Shown piece by piece: positions 7,888-18,262 of a DNA stretch of 64,000 nt (its first letter is position 1; each line of letters starts with the position of its first letter). A program made the position numbers and the translations under genes. The stretch is from SAR202 cluster bacterium bin127 (GTDB lineage Bacteria; Chloroflexota; Dehalococcoidia; Lucifugimonadales; Lucifugimonadaceae): assembly GCA_002239045.1 (NCBI GenBank), contig MPNN01000003.1, positions 293,577-357,576 of the forward strand, read 5' to 3'. A model generated the notes under the pieces. It saw only the letters and a program-made list of their open reading frames with translations, ran no database searches and was not told the DNA's origin.

Positions 7888-10170
7888 TCAAGGTCTAGAC
7901 GGGAAATCGATTACGATGCCGCGGAAATCAGGGAAGCTGAAATCACAGCTCAGGCAGAAAGAGCCATCGTCGTTAATTAACGCGTAATACGAGTTGGTTG
8001 TGGCTTCGACGGTTCCGTTGAGCACGAACTTGATCTCTTTTCCGACCAGTTCGCTCGGTGCGTTCACGGTTAGGTCTTCGAAGCCGTTGGCATCGACAGT
8101 CCCTTGGCCAACTACGATGGATTCAGAAACCCAGTCGTCAATCTTGGCTGTAAGTTGCATACCGTCCAAACTGCGTGGAGAGTTCTGAACCGTTACCCAA
8201 CCATTGAAGATGACAGATGCGAGGTTCGGAGCCAACGGCAAAGGAAGTGGTGTTGGTGTAGGCGTCGGACTCGGGTCTGCGGTGGCTTGCATTTTTGCGG
8301 TGTAATACGCAATCATCTCGATTCGTATCGAATAACCATTGGGTACCGACGCGGAGAGGCGCACCCAAGGTGCAACATCTGTGGTTCCGCTGTACACATC
8401 CTCATCGAGTGATATGTAACCTCCAGAGAGATCTTGGAAATGCGTGTTGCGGCAATTTTCGCCATCGCGGCATACCCTTCCGAAAAACTGAACCGGAGCA
8501 TCCAGCTGAAACTGTTTAAAGCCTTGGAATGATCCAAGTGCACCGCTGAAACTCAACGTCCAGTTGCCAGAATAATCCACGATCACTTCATCGCCCCCAG
8601 CATTTTGAAAGTCGATCAACTTGAAACCTGTCTCAACCTCAGGGAGTTCGCTAATCTGCGACGATACAGCCTCCGCAACGCATCTCCGTTCTTCCGCATT
8701 GAGTGTGCGTTGATCCGCATTGCCTACCCCGACCAGTACAAGCAACCACATAGGATCGAGACTTGGATCCGAGGACCTGGCACAACTCGGAGGAGGGCCT
8801 AGGGTTGGCGTCGGCGTTGGAGTAGGTGTCGGAACGCGGCCGGCACCGCTTTCCAACGCGGACAATCGGGCTCTAATCGTCCTCGGGGCAACCGCAAACG
8901 CAACACCGTCTATCGGACGACCTCTAGGTGTACGGTCCACTGATCCCCACATCGTTCCCACCACTTTGCCAAACGTGTTGACTAACGGGCCGCCACTGTT
9001 GCCCGGATTGCTTTCCGCGGTCGTTTGAACCGTATAGGAGTCTCGACGAGAATCGAGACCGATCCTTGATACTATCCCGTCTGAAACGCTCAGTTCTGAC
9101 ACAAGCACTCCAGCACTATAGGGATACCCGAACGCCAAAACCTCCGCTCCCGGACGCACTTCATCTTGGCTTGCCAATTCAAATGCCCGCAAAACAGTGT
9201 TGCAGCAAATCCGAACCACAGCTAAATCTCTAAGTGCGTCCGTGCCGATCACCTCACCCGTATACGGCCCACCGCCGCTAGCTGGGTAGATGGTCACAGT
9301 CGCGTCATCATCAACTACATGCTCGTTAGTCAGTATCCACGCACTTCCTGAATTATCAACTTTGTACACCCAACCCGTGCCTGACCCATCAGAAGTGCGA
9401 ACGTAAACAACGCGCGGTTGCGCGAAATCTGCTAGTTCCTCAGTCGTATATGTGCGCACCCCGGGAGTTGGTGTCGCTGTCGGTGTGCTCGTAGGCGTCA
9501 AAGTGTAAGTTGGTGTAGGCGTCGGTGTTGGTGTGGCAGTGTGGGTAGCTGTGGGCGTCGGAGTTGGTGTGAATGTCGCGGTCGGCGTAGGAGACGCGGT
9601 TGAAGTGTGAGTGGCCGTTGCCGTCGGAATCGGAGTAAAAGTTGCGGTGGCGGTGGCGGTCGGCGTTGAAGTTGGTGTCGCGGTCGGAATGGATGTGAGT
9701 GTTTGAGTAGCCGTGGCGGTGAAGGTGTGAGTAGGCGTGGGGGTATTCGTGTGTGTGGCGGTCGCGGTGGGGCTTGGTATAGGAGTTTCCGTATGTGGCA
9801 CTGGCGTATCGGTCGGCAAAGGCGTAGGTAACGGTGTCCAAGTCGGCACTGGTGTCCACGTCGGATACGGTGTCCAAGTCGGATTTGGAGTGTGGGTGGG
9901 CAAAGGCGTGTATGTCGGGGCTGGAGTTGCGGATAGCGCAGTCGTGGCCACGGGGGTCGGCGTGACAATCACAATCTGAGGCGGGATCGGTGTCTTAGTC
10001 GGATTAAAAGTTGGCCGCACTGCAGTCGCGGTCGGCAACTCGCGGGTGGGAGATGGAAGCGGCGTAGGTACCTCAATCTCAGTACACCCAAGCAACACAG
10101 CAGTCGACAACGTCAAACTGACAATCGCAACAACCGCCGCCCGGCGCCATTTTCCATCGCGAAAAATCAT
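7888..10170 (-). CDS. Secreted trypsin-like (HtrA-type) serine protease lipoprotein
   Basis: About 760 residues from ATG 10170; an upstream TTG at 10212 would only add 14 residues before the signal sequence. [20 protein letters not shown] leads to a lipobox LLGC (Cys29). Residues ~35-236 are a Thr/Pro/Ala linker of TPTPT/TATAT units. The chymotrypsin-fold domain follows with a complete triad: His284 (TNEHVV), Asp315 (LRDLAVV) and Ser392 (NPGNSGGP). A second short TPTP linker leads to a ~290-residue C-terminal region I do not recognise. It begins 46 nt after the stop of the preceding lipoprotein gene and is probably co-transcribed with it. Role inferred: envelope protein processing or quality control. 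Confidence 0.85.
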   Translation of the reverse strand: MIFRDGKWRRAAVVAIVSLTLSTAVLLGCTEIEVPTPLPSPTRELPTATAVRPTFNPTKTPIPPQIVIVTPTPVATTALSATPAPTYTPLPTHTPNPTWTPYPTWTPVPTWTPLPTPLPTDTPVPHTETPIPSPTATATHTNTPTPTHTFTATATQTLTSIPTATPTSTPTATATATFTPIPTATATHTSTASPTPTATFTPTPTPTATHTATPTPTPTPTYTLTPTSTPTATPTPGVRTYTTEELADFAQPRVVYVRTSDGSGTGWVYKVDNSGSAWILTNEHVVDDDATVTIYPASGGGPYTGEVIGTDALRDLAVVRICCNTVLRAFELASQDEVRPGAEVLAFGYPYSAGVLVSELSVSDGIVSRIGLDSRRDSYTVQTTAESNPGNSGGPLVNTFGKVVGTMWGSVDRTPRGRPIDGVAFAVAPRTIRARLSALESGAGRVPTPTPTPTPTLGPPPSCARSSDPSLDPMWLLVLVGVGNADQRTLNAEERRCVAEAVSSQISELPEVETGFKLIDFQNAGGDEVIVDYSGNWTLSFSGALGSFQGFKQFQLDAPVQFFGRVCRDGENCRNTHFQDLSGGYISLDEDVYSGTTDVAPWVRLSASVPNGYSIRIEMIAYYTAKMQATADPSPTPTPTPLPLPLAPNLASVIFNGWVTVQNSPRSLDGMQLTAKIDDWVSESIVVGQGTVDANGFEDLTVNAPSELVGKEIKFVLNGTVEATTNSYYALINDDGSFCLSCDFSFPDFRGIVIDFPSRP

Positions 10171-10216
10171 CACCAATGGATTGTATTGGGAGCTAGAAAC
10201 GTGACCACGCAACGGT

Positions 10217-10747
10217 TCAGTTGTTGCAGCCGCCTAGCCACTCGACGATGAGGTCTTGGCTCTTGACTGCGTCGCTGATCGCCTGCATGAGCATCTTTAT
10301 AGCCTCCTGTAGCGCGATGTCCGCGGCTTCGCCAGATGCTGCGTCGGCGGATTCGATAATGCGTTCGAAATCGGTGGCTATGATTTTGATCGCTTCATAG
10401 ACCGTGGGGAACGGTTCAGGCGGAGCGGTGGAAGCTATGGTGTTGACAGCACCGCCCATGTCCAACAGTTCCTTGGCCACCCTCGCCCGCCACACCAAAT
10501 CATCCGAACGGTCCTCAAGCAACGCATCTAGTTCCTTGCCCGCCTCGATCACCGTTTCCACTTCGTCTGCCATCTCCGTCACGTAGTCGACGACCTCTGG
10601 GACGCACACTACGACAGGCTCGGGCGTGGGTGTCGGTCTCGGAGTTGGTGTAGGGACTGGGGTAGAGGTGGGAGTGGGCTCTGGCGCAGAACACGCCAGC
10701 AAGACGACCATCACGACGGACACGACTATCAGACCAAGCTTCGACAA
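10217..10747 (-). CDS. Small predicted lipoprotein
   Basis: 176 residues. Signal sequence [19 protein letters not shown] has a clear lipobox (LLAC). A short Pro/Thr linker (residues ~20-43) leads to an acidic alpha-helical domain ([40 protein letters not shown]) ending in VEWLGGCNN. Two cysteines (about 48 and 174) could pair. Family not recognised. It lies just upstream of the serine protease lipoprotein on the same strand, so the two may work together at the cell surface. Confidence 0.7.
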   Translation of the reverse strand: MSKLGLIVVSVVMVVLLACSAPEPTPTSTPVPTPTPRPTPTPEPVVVCVPEVVDYVTEMADEVETVIEAGKELDALLEDRSDDLVWRARVAKELLDMGGAVNTIASTAPPEPFPTVYEAIKIIATDFERIIESADAASGEAADIALQEAIKMLMQAISDAVKSQDLIVEWLGGCNN

Positions 10748-10858
10748 GGGACTTCTCCTATGGGTGATTTTTTAGTCAGGTATGTAACTCATACCTTAAT
10801 TTTCCTACCCTCATCCGCGACGGATAGAGCACCGCATGTGATTGCATTGCCAACCTGT

Positions 10859-10891
10859 GGATTCCGACTTTCGTCGGAATGACGGAGGGGT
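10859..10891. repeat. Palindromic intergenic repeat (inverted orientation)
   Basis: GGATTCCGACTTTCGTCGGA followed by ATGACGGAGG is a copy, in reverse orientation, of the dispersed GTCATTCC...GGAATCC element. It sits just upstream of the toxin-antitoxin operon. Confidence 0.7.
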
Positions 10892-10950
10892 CTCTAACAT
10901 TGAAGATATACAATGATTCAACAAATCCCCATTGCATCCACCTCTTCCCA

Positions 10951-11220
10951 ATGCGCCAATTCACAACAACGACAACCCAACGCAACCAAGTCACCATCCC
11001 TGCCGAAGTTCGCCGCATCCTCGGTATCAACCCCCGTGACAAGGTCTCATTCACTGTCAACGACGACGGTCATGTCTCAATCGCTGCGGCGGAATTCACC
11101 CTAGAGACCGCTTACGGATCGGTTAAGCCCATCACCGACGGTCGCAACTTGGACGAAATCATCCGCGATGTCAAAGACGAAAAGGCTGAGCAGACCGCCA
11201 AGGAACTCCGAAAACGTTGA
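10951..11220 (+). CDS. AbrB/MazE-family antitoxin (VapB-like)
   Basis: 89 residues. The N-terminal swapped-hairpin DNA-binding domain shows RNQVTIPAEVRRILGINPRD and KVSFTVNDDGHVSI, typical of AbrB-type antitoxins. The charged C-terminal tail (LDEIIRDVKDEKAEQTAKEL) is the expected toxin-neutralising part. ATG 10951 is favoured because it starts right at the domain; the frame remains open further upstream. It overlaps the PIN toxin gene by 4 nt (TTGA), indicating translational coupling, and as usual for such pairs may repress its own operon. A broken copy of its 5' half lies at 7260-7412. Confidence 0.88.
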   Translation: MRQFTTTTTQRNQVTIPAEVRRILGINPRDKVSFTVNDDGHVSIAAAEFTLETAYGSVKPITDGRNLDEIIRDVKDEKAEQTAKELRKR

Positions 11221-11648
11221 AGTTCTTAGACACCAACGTCATCCTCAGATACCTTACCCGCGACGACCCAGAAAAGGCGGGAGCCTGTTACCAACTCTTC
11301 CAAAGGGTCAACAGCGGCGAGGAAATCCTAATCACCTGCGAATCCATCATTGCAGAAGTCGTTTACGTCCTGCGCTCTCCACGAGCTGGTTACGGACTGA
11401 ATCGCGACGAAATTAGCGCCCGGCTCGTTCCCATCCTCATGCTTCGCGGTCTGCGTTTACACCAGAAACAGCTGTACATCAACGCGCTGAACATCTACGC
11501 ATCCTCAACATCGTTCGATTTCGAAGACGCCATAGCCATAGCCCACATGCAACACCACGACATAAACGAGATCGTGAGCTACGACAAAGACTTCGATTCT
11601 TTTCCCGGCATCGACAGACTGGAACCACCGCTTGTGCGAAACCGCTAG
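11217..11648 (+). CDS. PIN-domain ribonuclease toxin (VapC-like)
   Basis: 143 residues beginning at TTG 11217, which overlaps the antitoxin stop. Acidic metal-binding residues of the PIN fold are in place: Asp5 (FLDTNVILRYL), Glu47 (SIIAEVVYVL), Asp101/Asp104 (FDFEDAIAIAHM) and Asp123 (VSYDKDFDSFPGI). Length and order match type II VapBC modules, in which the toxin cleaves tRNA or other RNA until bound by its partner. The residues appear intact, so activity is expected. Confidence 0.9.
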   Translation: MKFLDTNVILRYLTRDDPEKAGACYQLFQRVNSGEEILITCESIIAEVVYVLRSPRAGYGLNRDEISARLVPILMLRGLRLHQKQLYINALNIYASSTSFDFEDAIAIAHMQHHDINEIVSYDKDFDSFPGIDRLEPPLVRNR

Positions 11649-11666
11649 AATCTCCGATTCTCGCAA

Positions 11667-13766
11667 CTACGATTTCGACAGAAAGAGATTCCCGAACTCA
11701 TCGACATCCGCGCGGTATCCGGGATGAATGACAGTAGTCGAATCGACTTCTTCGATGATTGCCGGCCCCTCAACCTCATCTCTCGACCCGAGCTCGTAAC
11801 GGTCGAATATCGGACAATCTACGCGTCCACCCGTCTCGGCGAAATAGACAGGTCTCGTTTCCTTCACTGCATTACTCGAAGCGTCAACGCCGCGCCTGAT
11901 CTTCCGCATTTGAGGCTTGGGGATCACGCCCATCGCGCTCAAACGCAACGCCACGAACTCGACCGGTTCACGCTCCGCCTTGAAACCGTAAGACCGCTCA
12001 TGCTCTTGATGGAACTGCGCCAAAATCTCATCTAGCGCGTCCGAATCTAATTCCTCTTCTCGCAACGACACCGTCAACTCATAACTCTGACCAACGTAGC
12101 GCATGTCGGCCTGCTTCACGAAACGTGTTTCTTCGTCTGCCACACCTTCGCGGGAAAGTGCCATCTGCCCTTCACCTCTCATTTGTTGAAACTGTTCGTT
12201 GGCAACATTGATGTCGATTCGGTCGGCTCGTTGTATCAAAGCCACCGAGTAGTCGTGTTTGATGTCCGTCACCAAAAGACCCATCGCGGAGGTCGTGCCT
12301 GGACTCATCGGCACCAGCACCGTCGGCATTTCGAGTTCGGCAGCGAGTCGATTGGCATGAACCGGTCCGGCTCCTCCGAACGCTACGAGCACAAAATCTC
12401 TGGGGTCGTAACCGCGTTGGACGGACACTCTGCGAAGTGCGCCGACCATGGCGCTGTTGGCTATCTCCACGATGCCTAGGGCGACTTCGTCCACGCCCAT
12501 GCCTAGTGGATCGGCGCATCGTTCTTTGATGGCTTGCCGCGCAGCATCCACATCCAGCCGCATCTCACCGCCCAAGAAGTAGTCGGGCGATATCCTTCCG
12601 AGAACCAGATTAGCATCAGTGATCGTAGGTTGAGTGCCACCTTGCCCGTAGCACACTGGACCCGGATCGGCACCAGCACTGCGAGGTCCAACTCGGAGAA
12701 TGCCGCCGGAATCGATCCAGGCGATCGATCCACCTCCCGCACCGATCTCAACCAGATCGATCACTGGCGTGCGGATCGGGTAACCGGAGCCGCGAGAACC
12801 GTGTTCAGTAGTCGCAGCGGTCCCTCCGACCTCGTAATCCTTTGTCACCCGCGGCGTTCCATTTTCGATCAGTCCGGCCTTCGCGGTAGTGCCGCCCATG
12901 TCAAACGAAATGACGTTCTCGTGCCCGAGGTTTTTGCCTAAATGATTGGCTGCGATGACACCCGCTGCGGGACCCGACTCGACCATGAAAACCGGCCGTT
13001 CCATCGCCGCTTCGAACGTGAAAACGCCGCCACTACTCTGCATCACCAACCATTCTCCAGATATCCCGGAACCTTGGAAACGCGACTTGATTTTCCCCAG
13101 ATATTGTGAAACTACCGGGCGGATCGCCGCGTTGATAACTGTGGTGCTAGCTCGAAAATACTCCCTGAATTCCGGTGCTACTGCCGATGACAGTGAATAC
13201 AACACCGTCGGCAACTCTTCACCGAGGATCTCACCGATCCGTTCTTCGTGCTCCGAGTTGATGTACGAATGCAGCAAACATACGGCTATCGATTCAACGC
13301 CCTCACCCCGCAACTCCTCTACGATGCGCCTCATCGCTCCTTCATCTAAAGGAATCAAGACGTCACCCCGGAAATCCAATCGTTCCGGTACCCCGAAGCT
13401 GAGATAGCGAGGGACTAGGGGACGCAATTTCTCGAACTGCAAGTCATACAGTGTGGGACGAATCCCTGTCTGAATCTCCAGAAGATCGCGAAACCCTTCG
13501 GTGGTGATGAACGCGGTTTTTGCCAGGTTTCCCTCGATAATTGCGTTTGTCGCGACGGTGGTTCCGTGCACAACGTATTTCACCATTTCCGGCGCAATCG
13601 CACCATCATCGAGCATTCTGTTGACCACCCGGAGGAATCCCTCGGATGGGTCATCGGGAGTCGATGGCACCTTGCCAGTTCGGATCTCGCCGGTGATTTC
13701 GTTCAGGAGAATGCCGTCCGTGAAGGTCCCGCCGATGTCTACGCCGATGCGATATTGCTCGGTCAT
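11667..13766 (-). CDS. hyuA: N-methylhydantoinase A / hydantoinase A (ATP-dependent)
   Basis: 699 residues, full length for the HyuA family. The N-terminal ASKHA phosphate-binding strand is IGVDIGGTFTDGILL; a second nucleotide motif is SFDMGGTTAKAGLI, and GGAGPVHANRLAAEL lies in the C-terminal half. HyuA/HyuB enzymes open hydantoin, 5-oxoproline or acetophenone-type rings or carbonyls at the cost of ATP; the substrate cannot be read from sequence. It overlaps hyuB by 4 nt, so the subunits are translated together. On its 3' side it faces the VapC toxin gene, 18 nt away. Confidence 0.9.
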   Translation of the reverse strand: MTEQYRIGVDIGGTFTDGILLNEITGEIRTGKVPSTPDDPSEGFLRVVNRMLDDGAIAPEMVKYVVHGTTVATNAIIEGNLAKTAFITTEGFRDLLEIQTGIRPTLYDLQFEKLRPLVPRYLSFGVPERLDFRGDVLIPLDEGAMRRIVEELRGEGVESIAVCLLHSYINSEHEERIGEILGEELPTVLYSLSSAVAPEFREYFRASTTVINAAIRPVVSQYLGKIKSRFQGSGISGEWLVMQSSGGVFTFEAAMERPVFMVESGPAAGVIAANHLGKNLGHENVISFDMGGTTAKAGLIENGTPRVTKDYEVGGTAATTEHGSRGSGYPIRTPVIDLVEIGAGGGSIAWIDSGGILRVGPRSAGADPGPVCYGQGGTQPTITDANLVLGRISPDYFLGGEMRLDVDAARQAIKERCADPLGMGVDEVALGIVEIANSAMVGALRRVSVQRGYDPRDFVLVAFGGAGPVHANRLAAELEMPTVLVPMSPGTTSAMGLLVTDIKHDYSVALIQRADRIDINVANEQFQQMRGEGQMALSREGVADEETRFVKQADMRYVGQSYELTVSLREEELDSDALDEILAQFHQEHERSYGFKAEREPVEFVALRLSAMGVIPKPQMRKIRRGVDASSNAVKETRPVYFAETGGRVDCPIFDRYELGSRDEVEGPAIIEEVDSTTVIHPGYRADVDEFGNLFLSKS

Positions 13767-15514
13767 CGGAGGGGGTCTCGTTCTACCGAATGACGCGACC
13801 GGAGGATACGTGTGGCTTCAATATCCACCTTCCATTGCTCGGTGTCGACAGCGACGCGATAGATTTTTCGCGCGCGTTCCGGGCTGATCCTGCCGTCTCT
13901 GACATCGCGCAACACATCATCGGGATCACGTTCCTCAGGTGGTCCGTAGCCACCTCCTCCACAGGTTCGGTAGCTAACCACATCGTCTTCCGCGAGTTGG
14001 ATTGTCACCTTCGAACCCAATTCCAATGAATCGGAATCAGGATTGAGTACATAATGTGCCTTCTCGCCAGGAAGTCCCCCGAATAGGCCATGCGGTCCCC
14101 AACGCTCACGGTCTGCAAGGATCGTGAACGAGGCCTCGTGGTCCGGGAAAAGGTAATCGCGACGAAGGCCCAACCCGCCGCGGCGCCGACCCGGACCTTC
14201 AGAATCCTCCACAAGCTCATACCGAGTTATTCGCACCGGATAATTGACCTCGGTCTCTTCGATGGGTGCGTTGGCGGTGTTCTTGCCGTGAGGTTGGACC
14301 GCATCTGGGCCGTCGCTATTCGCCCGTGCACCGTATCCTCCTGCGATCGTTTCGAGGAAACAGTAGTTCTCGTTTCGGTACGGATCAAACCCACCGAACC
14401 CAGAATGGCAAATCATGCCTTCAGTGCCGGCAGGCACCCTTTCAGGTATTGCATCCGCCAGCGCCCACAAAATCACTTCGGTGAGACGAAGTTGGGTCTC
14501 CCAGCCACCGACTACCGGATACGGTTCGGTACAGTTGACCACCGTTCCTTCGGGGGCCAGCATGTGTACATTGCGATAGAAACCCGTATTAACGGGAACG
14601 TCGGGGTCAATGAGGCACTTGAGAACGAAAGCAACCCCGGAGTGCGTCTGAGCGAATGTCGAATTGATGGGCGCCCGTCTCTGCTCATCTGTTCCCGTGA
14701 AATCGAACAACAGACCATCGTCGTTGATCGTCAATTTGACCACGAGCTTGACCGGCTCATCGCTGTAACCGTCGCTGTCCATGTATCCCGTACTCTCAAA
14801 GACGCCATGGGGCAATTTCGCCAATTCGGACTTTGTACGGCGGTCGGTGTACTCAATCAACTCGTCTATGTAACGAGCGACCGTCTCCTGTCCCATTCGA
14901 TCCAACAGCGAAGTTAACCGACGGATGCCGGTATTGTTCGCCGCGATCTGAGCACGGAAGTCACCCGCCGTCTCTCGCTTCGCTCTGACTTGAGCAAGAA
15001 TCAGATCGAAGACGTCACGATTGATTTCGCCACCACGAACGAACTTCACCGGCGGGATGATGATGCCCTCTTGGTATATCTCTCGGAATGCGCCTATGCT
15101 CGCCGGGGCCCCTCCTCCCACGTCTACATGGTGAGCGAGGCTCGCGACGTATCCTACGAGAGCTTCCTGGTGAAAAACCGGTGATATCAGCGTGATGTCG
15201 TTCAGATGGACGCCGCCCGTGTACGGAAGGTTGACCAGAAGCGCATCTCCTTCATGAAGATCGGTTATCCCGTATGCATTCAGTGCCCGAGGGATGGTCT
15301 CCACCAACGACCCAAGGTGATTGGGCTGACTGAACGACTGCGCCACGGTGCGCATCTTCAAGTCAAAAATCGCACACGAAAAATCGTGCCGCGTCTTGAT
15401 GTTGGTCGAGTACGCGCTGCGGCGCAGAGCCGAAGCCATCTCCTCCGTAGCTTCAACCAGAGAGTTGCGAATCACCTCGAAGCTGATGGGGTCTATGGGT
15501 GTTTCAGACGACAT
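13763..15514 (-). CDS. hyuB: N-methylhydantoinase B / hydantoinase B
   Basis: 583 residues matching HyuB: start IDPISFEVIRNSLVEATEEM, the metal-site region LPYTGGVHLNDITLISPVF, HHVDVGGGAPASIG, and the late GGLGLRRDYLF and TCGGGGYGPPEERDP segments. It forms a heteromer with HyuA and supplies much of the active site. It is the first gene of the two-gene operon. No strong Shine-Dalgarno sequence is seen before ATG 15514. The 195-bp gap to the divergent GMC oxidoreductase contains a palindromic repeat and probably promoters for both sides. Confidence 0.9.
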   Translation of the reverse strand: MSSETPIDPISFEVIRNSLVEATEEMASALRRSAYSTNIKTRHDFSCAIFDLKMRTVAQSFSQPNHLGSLVETIPRALNAYGITDLHEGDALLVNLPYTGGVHLNDITLISPVFHQEALVGYVASLAHHVDVGGGAPASIGAFREIYQEGIIIPPVKFVRGGEINRDVFDLILAQVRAKRETAGDFRAQIAANNTGIRRLTSLLDRMGQETVARYIDELIEYTDRRTKSELAKLPHGVFESTGYMDSDGYSDEPVKLVVKLTINDDGLLFDFTGTDEQRRAPINSTFAQTHSGVAFVLKCLIDPDVPVNTGFYRNVHMLAPEGTVVNCTEPYPVVGGWETQLRLTEVILWALADAIPERVPAGTEGMICHSGFGGFDPYRNENYCFLETIAGGYGARANSDGPDAVQPHGKNTANAPIEETEVNYPVRITRYELVEDSEGPGRRRGGLGLRRDYLFPDHEASFTILADRERWGPHGLFGGLPGEKAHYVLNPDSDSLELGSKVTIQLAEDDVVSYRTCGGGGYGPPEERDPDDVLRDVRDGRISPERARKIYRVAVDTEQWKVDIEATRILRSRHSVERDPLR

Positions 15515-15598
15515 TTATACGAACGTTTCTGCGAAGCAAGTGACGAGGGAAATGATAGCAACGTCATCCGTCACTTTTGCGAGCATGCCGCCCGTTCG

Positions 15599-15632
15599 CT
15601 CTTCTGGATTCCGGCTTTCCCCAGAATGACGC
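15599..15632. repeat. Palindromic intergenic repeat (inverted orientation)
   Basis: TTCTGGATTCCGGCTTTCCC followed by CAGAATGACGCG is a slightly imperfect reverse-orientation copy of the dispersed GTCATTCCGGCGAAAGCCGG element, lying in the divergent gap between hyuB and the GMC oxidoreductase gene. Confidence 0.75.
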
Positions 15633-15708
15633 GGGTTGTGCAAACAACGCCCACACGCGATAACGTATTCGCATCGCAACTTGCCTTACCGCTCATAGGT
15701 TGAAATCC

Positions 15709-17274
15709 ATGAAATACGACTTCATCGTCATCGGTGCCGGATCCGCAGGCGCCATTGTCGCCTCGCGTCTTAGCGAAGATCCGAATATCTCGGTCCTCCT
15801 CCTCGAAGCCGGTCCTGACTATCCGAACGTTGAAGACCTCCCCATGGAGATCAAACTAGGATACGGATTCGATCGCAACATCTGGGCTCGCGCCTTCGGC
15901 CAAGACAGCAAACACAATTGGAACTTCACCGCCCGTTCGAACGACCTCAATCCCGAAATGCTCGTCCCCCGAGGAAAACTCGTTGGTGGTTCCAGTTCCG
16001 TGAACGCTCAGATTTTTCTCCGCGGACTGCCCGAAGACTACGACGACTGGGCTTCTTGGGGCAACGACGAGTGGTCGTTCCAGAAACTCTTGCCTTACTT
16101 CAGGCGCATCGAGACCGATACAGATTTTTCCGACGACTACCACGGCACCGAAGGTCCGATACTTTGCCGCCGATGGAAACCGGAAGAGTGGAACGAAGAT
16201 CAGGACGCTTTTGTCGAAGCCTGCCAAGCGCTAGGTTACCCGCGTTATCACGACGCCAACGACCCCGACACCACCGGTGTAGGACCACCACCTTTCAACA
16301 ACCCGAACGGCGTCCGCTGGAGCACCAACATCGGCTACCTGTCGCAATCACGACATCGATTGAACCTCACAATTCGCGCCGATTGCCTCGTGCATCGCCT
16401 GCTGTTCGACGGCAACCGGGCCATCGGAGCAACCGTCGAATCTGGCGGCGAACTCTTCGACGTCCACGCCGACCAGGTCGTTCTCTCGGCCGGGGCCCTC
16501 TGTTCGCCTCAGATGCTCATGCTTTCGGGAGTTGGTCCCGCGGACCACATCACCGAGATGGGCATCCCGATAAAACTCGATTCCCCGGGCGTCGGCAAGA
16601 ATCTGCGCGATCACCCTCAGATATCCACTACATGGAGGACCAGATCAGATTTCCGACAAGATCCGTTGGCACCCAAGATCCAGGTCAACCTCAAATTCAC
16701 CTGCGAAGGATCGAAATGGCGCAACGACATGTTCATTCATCCGCTGTCCTGTGCCACGCAAGAGGGCGTCTACCTGATATCCAACACGCAGCCGATCGGG
16801 ATATCGATGATCTCCGCTCTCTATCTCGCCGAATCGGCCGGGGAAGTCAAGTTGCAATCTGCTGATCCGCACGTCCAACCCCATCTCGACTACAACCTGC
16901 TCGACGCAGAATTCGACAAGGTACGTATGAGGGAAGCGGTCCGCCTTTGCGTCAAGATCGGTGAGCAGGCACCGTACGCCGAAATCATCGAAGAGCTCGT
17001 AGCGCCGACCAGCGAGGAATTAGCCTCAGACGACCTTCTCACCAAGTTCATCATGCGCGGCGTCGGAACTAGCCACCACGCGTCGGGAACCTGCAAGATG
17101 GGACCCGATTCCGACGATATGGCGGTGCTCGATCAGTACGGCAACGTCAAAGGGCTGCAAAACTTGAAGGTCGCAGACGCGTCCAACATGCCGGATTGCA
17201 TCCGCGCGAATACCAACGTAACCTCAATGGTCATCGGCGAACGCATCGCCGATTTCATCTTGGAAGGCCGGTAA
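15709..17274 (+). CDS. GMC-family FAD oxidoreductase (choline dehydrogenase-like)
   Basis: 521 residues from ATG 15709 (a TTG three codons earlier is less likely). The FAD dinucleotide motif is FIVIGAGSAGAIVASRL, followed by the family signatures GKLVGGSSSVNAQIFLRG and GALCSPQMLMLSGVGP. The catalytic His is in TSHHASGTCKMGPD and the paired Asn/His region is RANTNVTSMVIGERIADF. GMC enzymes oxidise alcohols such as choline, glycols or sugars; the substrate is not evident. It is divergent from the hydantoinase operon and ends 3 bp from the convergent nuclease gene. Confidence 0.9.
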   Translation: MKYDFIVIGAGSAGAIVASRLSEDPNISVLLLEAGPDYPNVEDLPMEIKLGYGFDRNIWARAFGQDSKHNWNFTARSNDLNPEMLVPRGKLVGGSSSVNAQIFLRGLPEDYDDWASWGNDEWSFQKLLPYFRRIETDTDFSDDYHGTEGPILCRRWKPEEWNEDQDAFVEACQALGYPRYHDANDPDTTGVGPPPFNNPNGVRWSTNIGYLSQSRHRLNLTIRADCLVHRLLFDGNRAIGATVESGGELFDVHADQVVLSAGALCSPQMLMLSGVGPADHITEMGIPIKLDSPGVGKNLRDHPQISTTWRTRSDFRQDPLAPKIQVNLKFTCEGSKWRNDMFIHPLSCATQEGVYLISNTQPIGISMISALYLAESAGEVKLQSADPHVQPHLDYNLLDAEFDKVRMREAVRLCVKIGEQAPYAEIIEELVAPTSEELASDDLLTKFIMRGVGTSHHASGTCKMGPDSDDMAVLDQYGNVKGLQNLKVADASNMPDCIRANTNVTSMVIGERIADFILEGR

Positions 17275-17277
17275 AGA

Positions 17278-17853
17278 CTACGTGCTGGCTACCTCGTCAC
17301 CGTCATCGTCCATACTCAACGATTCCATGAACTCCGAAAAGGCGCTCAACTTTTCGCGCTGTTCGGGAGTGACCGGCGAGGCCGCTTCTTCGAATTGCTT
17401 TTCACGAGCCGCGAGGCGAGACTGTTCTTCGGTGCTTCGCCGACCCTGGATATCGCTATCGACCTGCTCCATGACATCTTCAGCCATGTAGATCGGTACC
17501 CGCGCCCGCACCGCCAACGCTATCGAGTCTGACGGTCGAGCATCCAACACGATCACATCATCCCCGACGCGCACACTGATATCTGCGAAGAACGTAGATT
17601 TGTTCAGACCGCGGATGTAAACGTGTTGAACCTTGCCGCCAAGCTCGGTAATGGAATTCAACAACAAGTCGTGAGTCATCGGCCGAGTGGCCGGAGCATC
17701 ACTGGTCGGCGCGACGATCGCCGCCGCTTCGTTCGCACCAATGATGATGGGACAAACGCGTCGATCTTCGTGATCTTTCGGTCGTAGAATCAGGCAACGC
17801 TCGGCGGAACCGTCACGTCCAACTGTAATCTGGTGAATCTCCACCTCCAGCAT
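17278..17853 (-). CDS. Bifunctional nuclease family protein (DUF151)
   Basis: 191 residues from ATG 17853, chosen because AAGGAG lies 9 nt upstream; the next ATG up (17862) would touch that site. The core VGRDGSAERCLILRPKDHED, RVCPIIIGANEAAAI, RPMTHDLLLNSITELGGKV and DARPSDSIALAVRARVPIYM is the BFN/DUF151 domain, known from plants and Thermotoga as a nuclease-fold protein. An acidic, Glu-rich tail follows (about 130-191). It is convergent with the GMC gene. Confidence 0.85.
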   Translation of the reverse strand: MLEVEIHQITVGRDGSAERCLILRPKDHEDRRVCPIIIGANEAAAIVAPTSDAPATRPMTHDLLLNSITELGGKVQHVYIRGLNKSTFFADISVRVGDDVIVLDARPSDSIALAVRARVPIYMAEDVMEQVDSDIQGRRSTEEQSRLAAREKQFEEAASPVTPEQREKLSAFSEFMESLSMDDDGDEVAST

Positions 17854-17965
17854 GACGGACATCTCCTTGTATTGACAGCGGTTGCCTGGTGCGGCACCCC
17901 TCCCAAACGCGTGCAAATCGTCGGGCTGAACACCTATTCCCATACTCTACTACGAATCCAATCAA

Positions 17966-18010
17966 CCTCCCCTTCGCTCCGCGAAGGGGACGCGTGCGAA
18001 GCACGCAGGG
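17966..18010. repeat. Paired hairpin intergenic repeat
   Basis: Two adjacent perfect hairpins: CCCCTTCGC-TCC-GCGAAGGGG (17969-17989) and GCGTGCG-AA-(C)GCACGC (about 17992-18006). A similar CCCCT...GCGAAGC...AGGGGACGCG unit occurs near 5041-5095. No T-run follows on either strand, so it is listed as a repeat rather than a terminator. Confidence 0.6.
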
Positions 18011-18029
18011 GATGCCCGAAAACGACCTA

Positions 18030-18257
18030 CTACCCGGCCCGTTCTGCAACCGGGATTCGCGACTTCATCCGGCGTTGCGCCAACGGCCGCTCAAGCATGA
18101 CCCGACGGTTGCAACCCGAGCAAACAAGACCAATATCCGCGCCGATACGATAAACCTCCCATTCATTCGATCCGCAAGGATGGGGTTTTCGCAATACAAC
18201 CAAATCACCAACCTCAAACGGCACCACTTCACGGTCTTTGCGCGCCGGCGAACTCAA
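18030..18257 (-). CDS. DUF951 family protein
   Basis: 75 residues with the full DUF951 signature: [20 protein letters not shown], then [21 protein letters not shown] CxxC pair (CSGC) plus the Cys of HPCGS could bind zinc. Members are small, widely conserved in Firmicutes and Chloroflexota, and of unknown function, often near ribosome or chromosome-segregation genes. It starts 5 nt after the pyrF stop, so the two are co-transcribed. The C-terminal Arg-rich tail suggests nucleic-acid contact (inference). Confidence 0.82.
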   Translation of the reverse strand: MSSPARKDREVVPFEVGDLVVLRKPHPCGSNEWEVYRIGADIGLVCSGCNRRVMLERPLAQRRMKSRIPVAERAG

Positions 18258-18262
18258 CTTTC

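Noticed and set aside
9440..9979. Long open frames on both strands across the Thr-Pro linker DNA
   Set aside because: The DNA is a low-complexity repeat of ACN/CCN codons that stays open in several frames; only the frame joining the signal peptide to the protease domain is coherent.
17966..18010. Intrinsic terminator downstream of pyrF-DUF951
   Set aside because: The hairpins are strong, but no T-run follows on either strand, and similar hairpins occur elsewhere as repeats.
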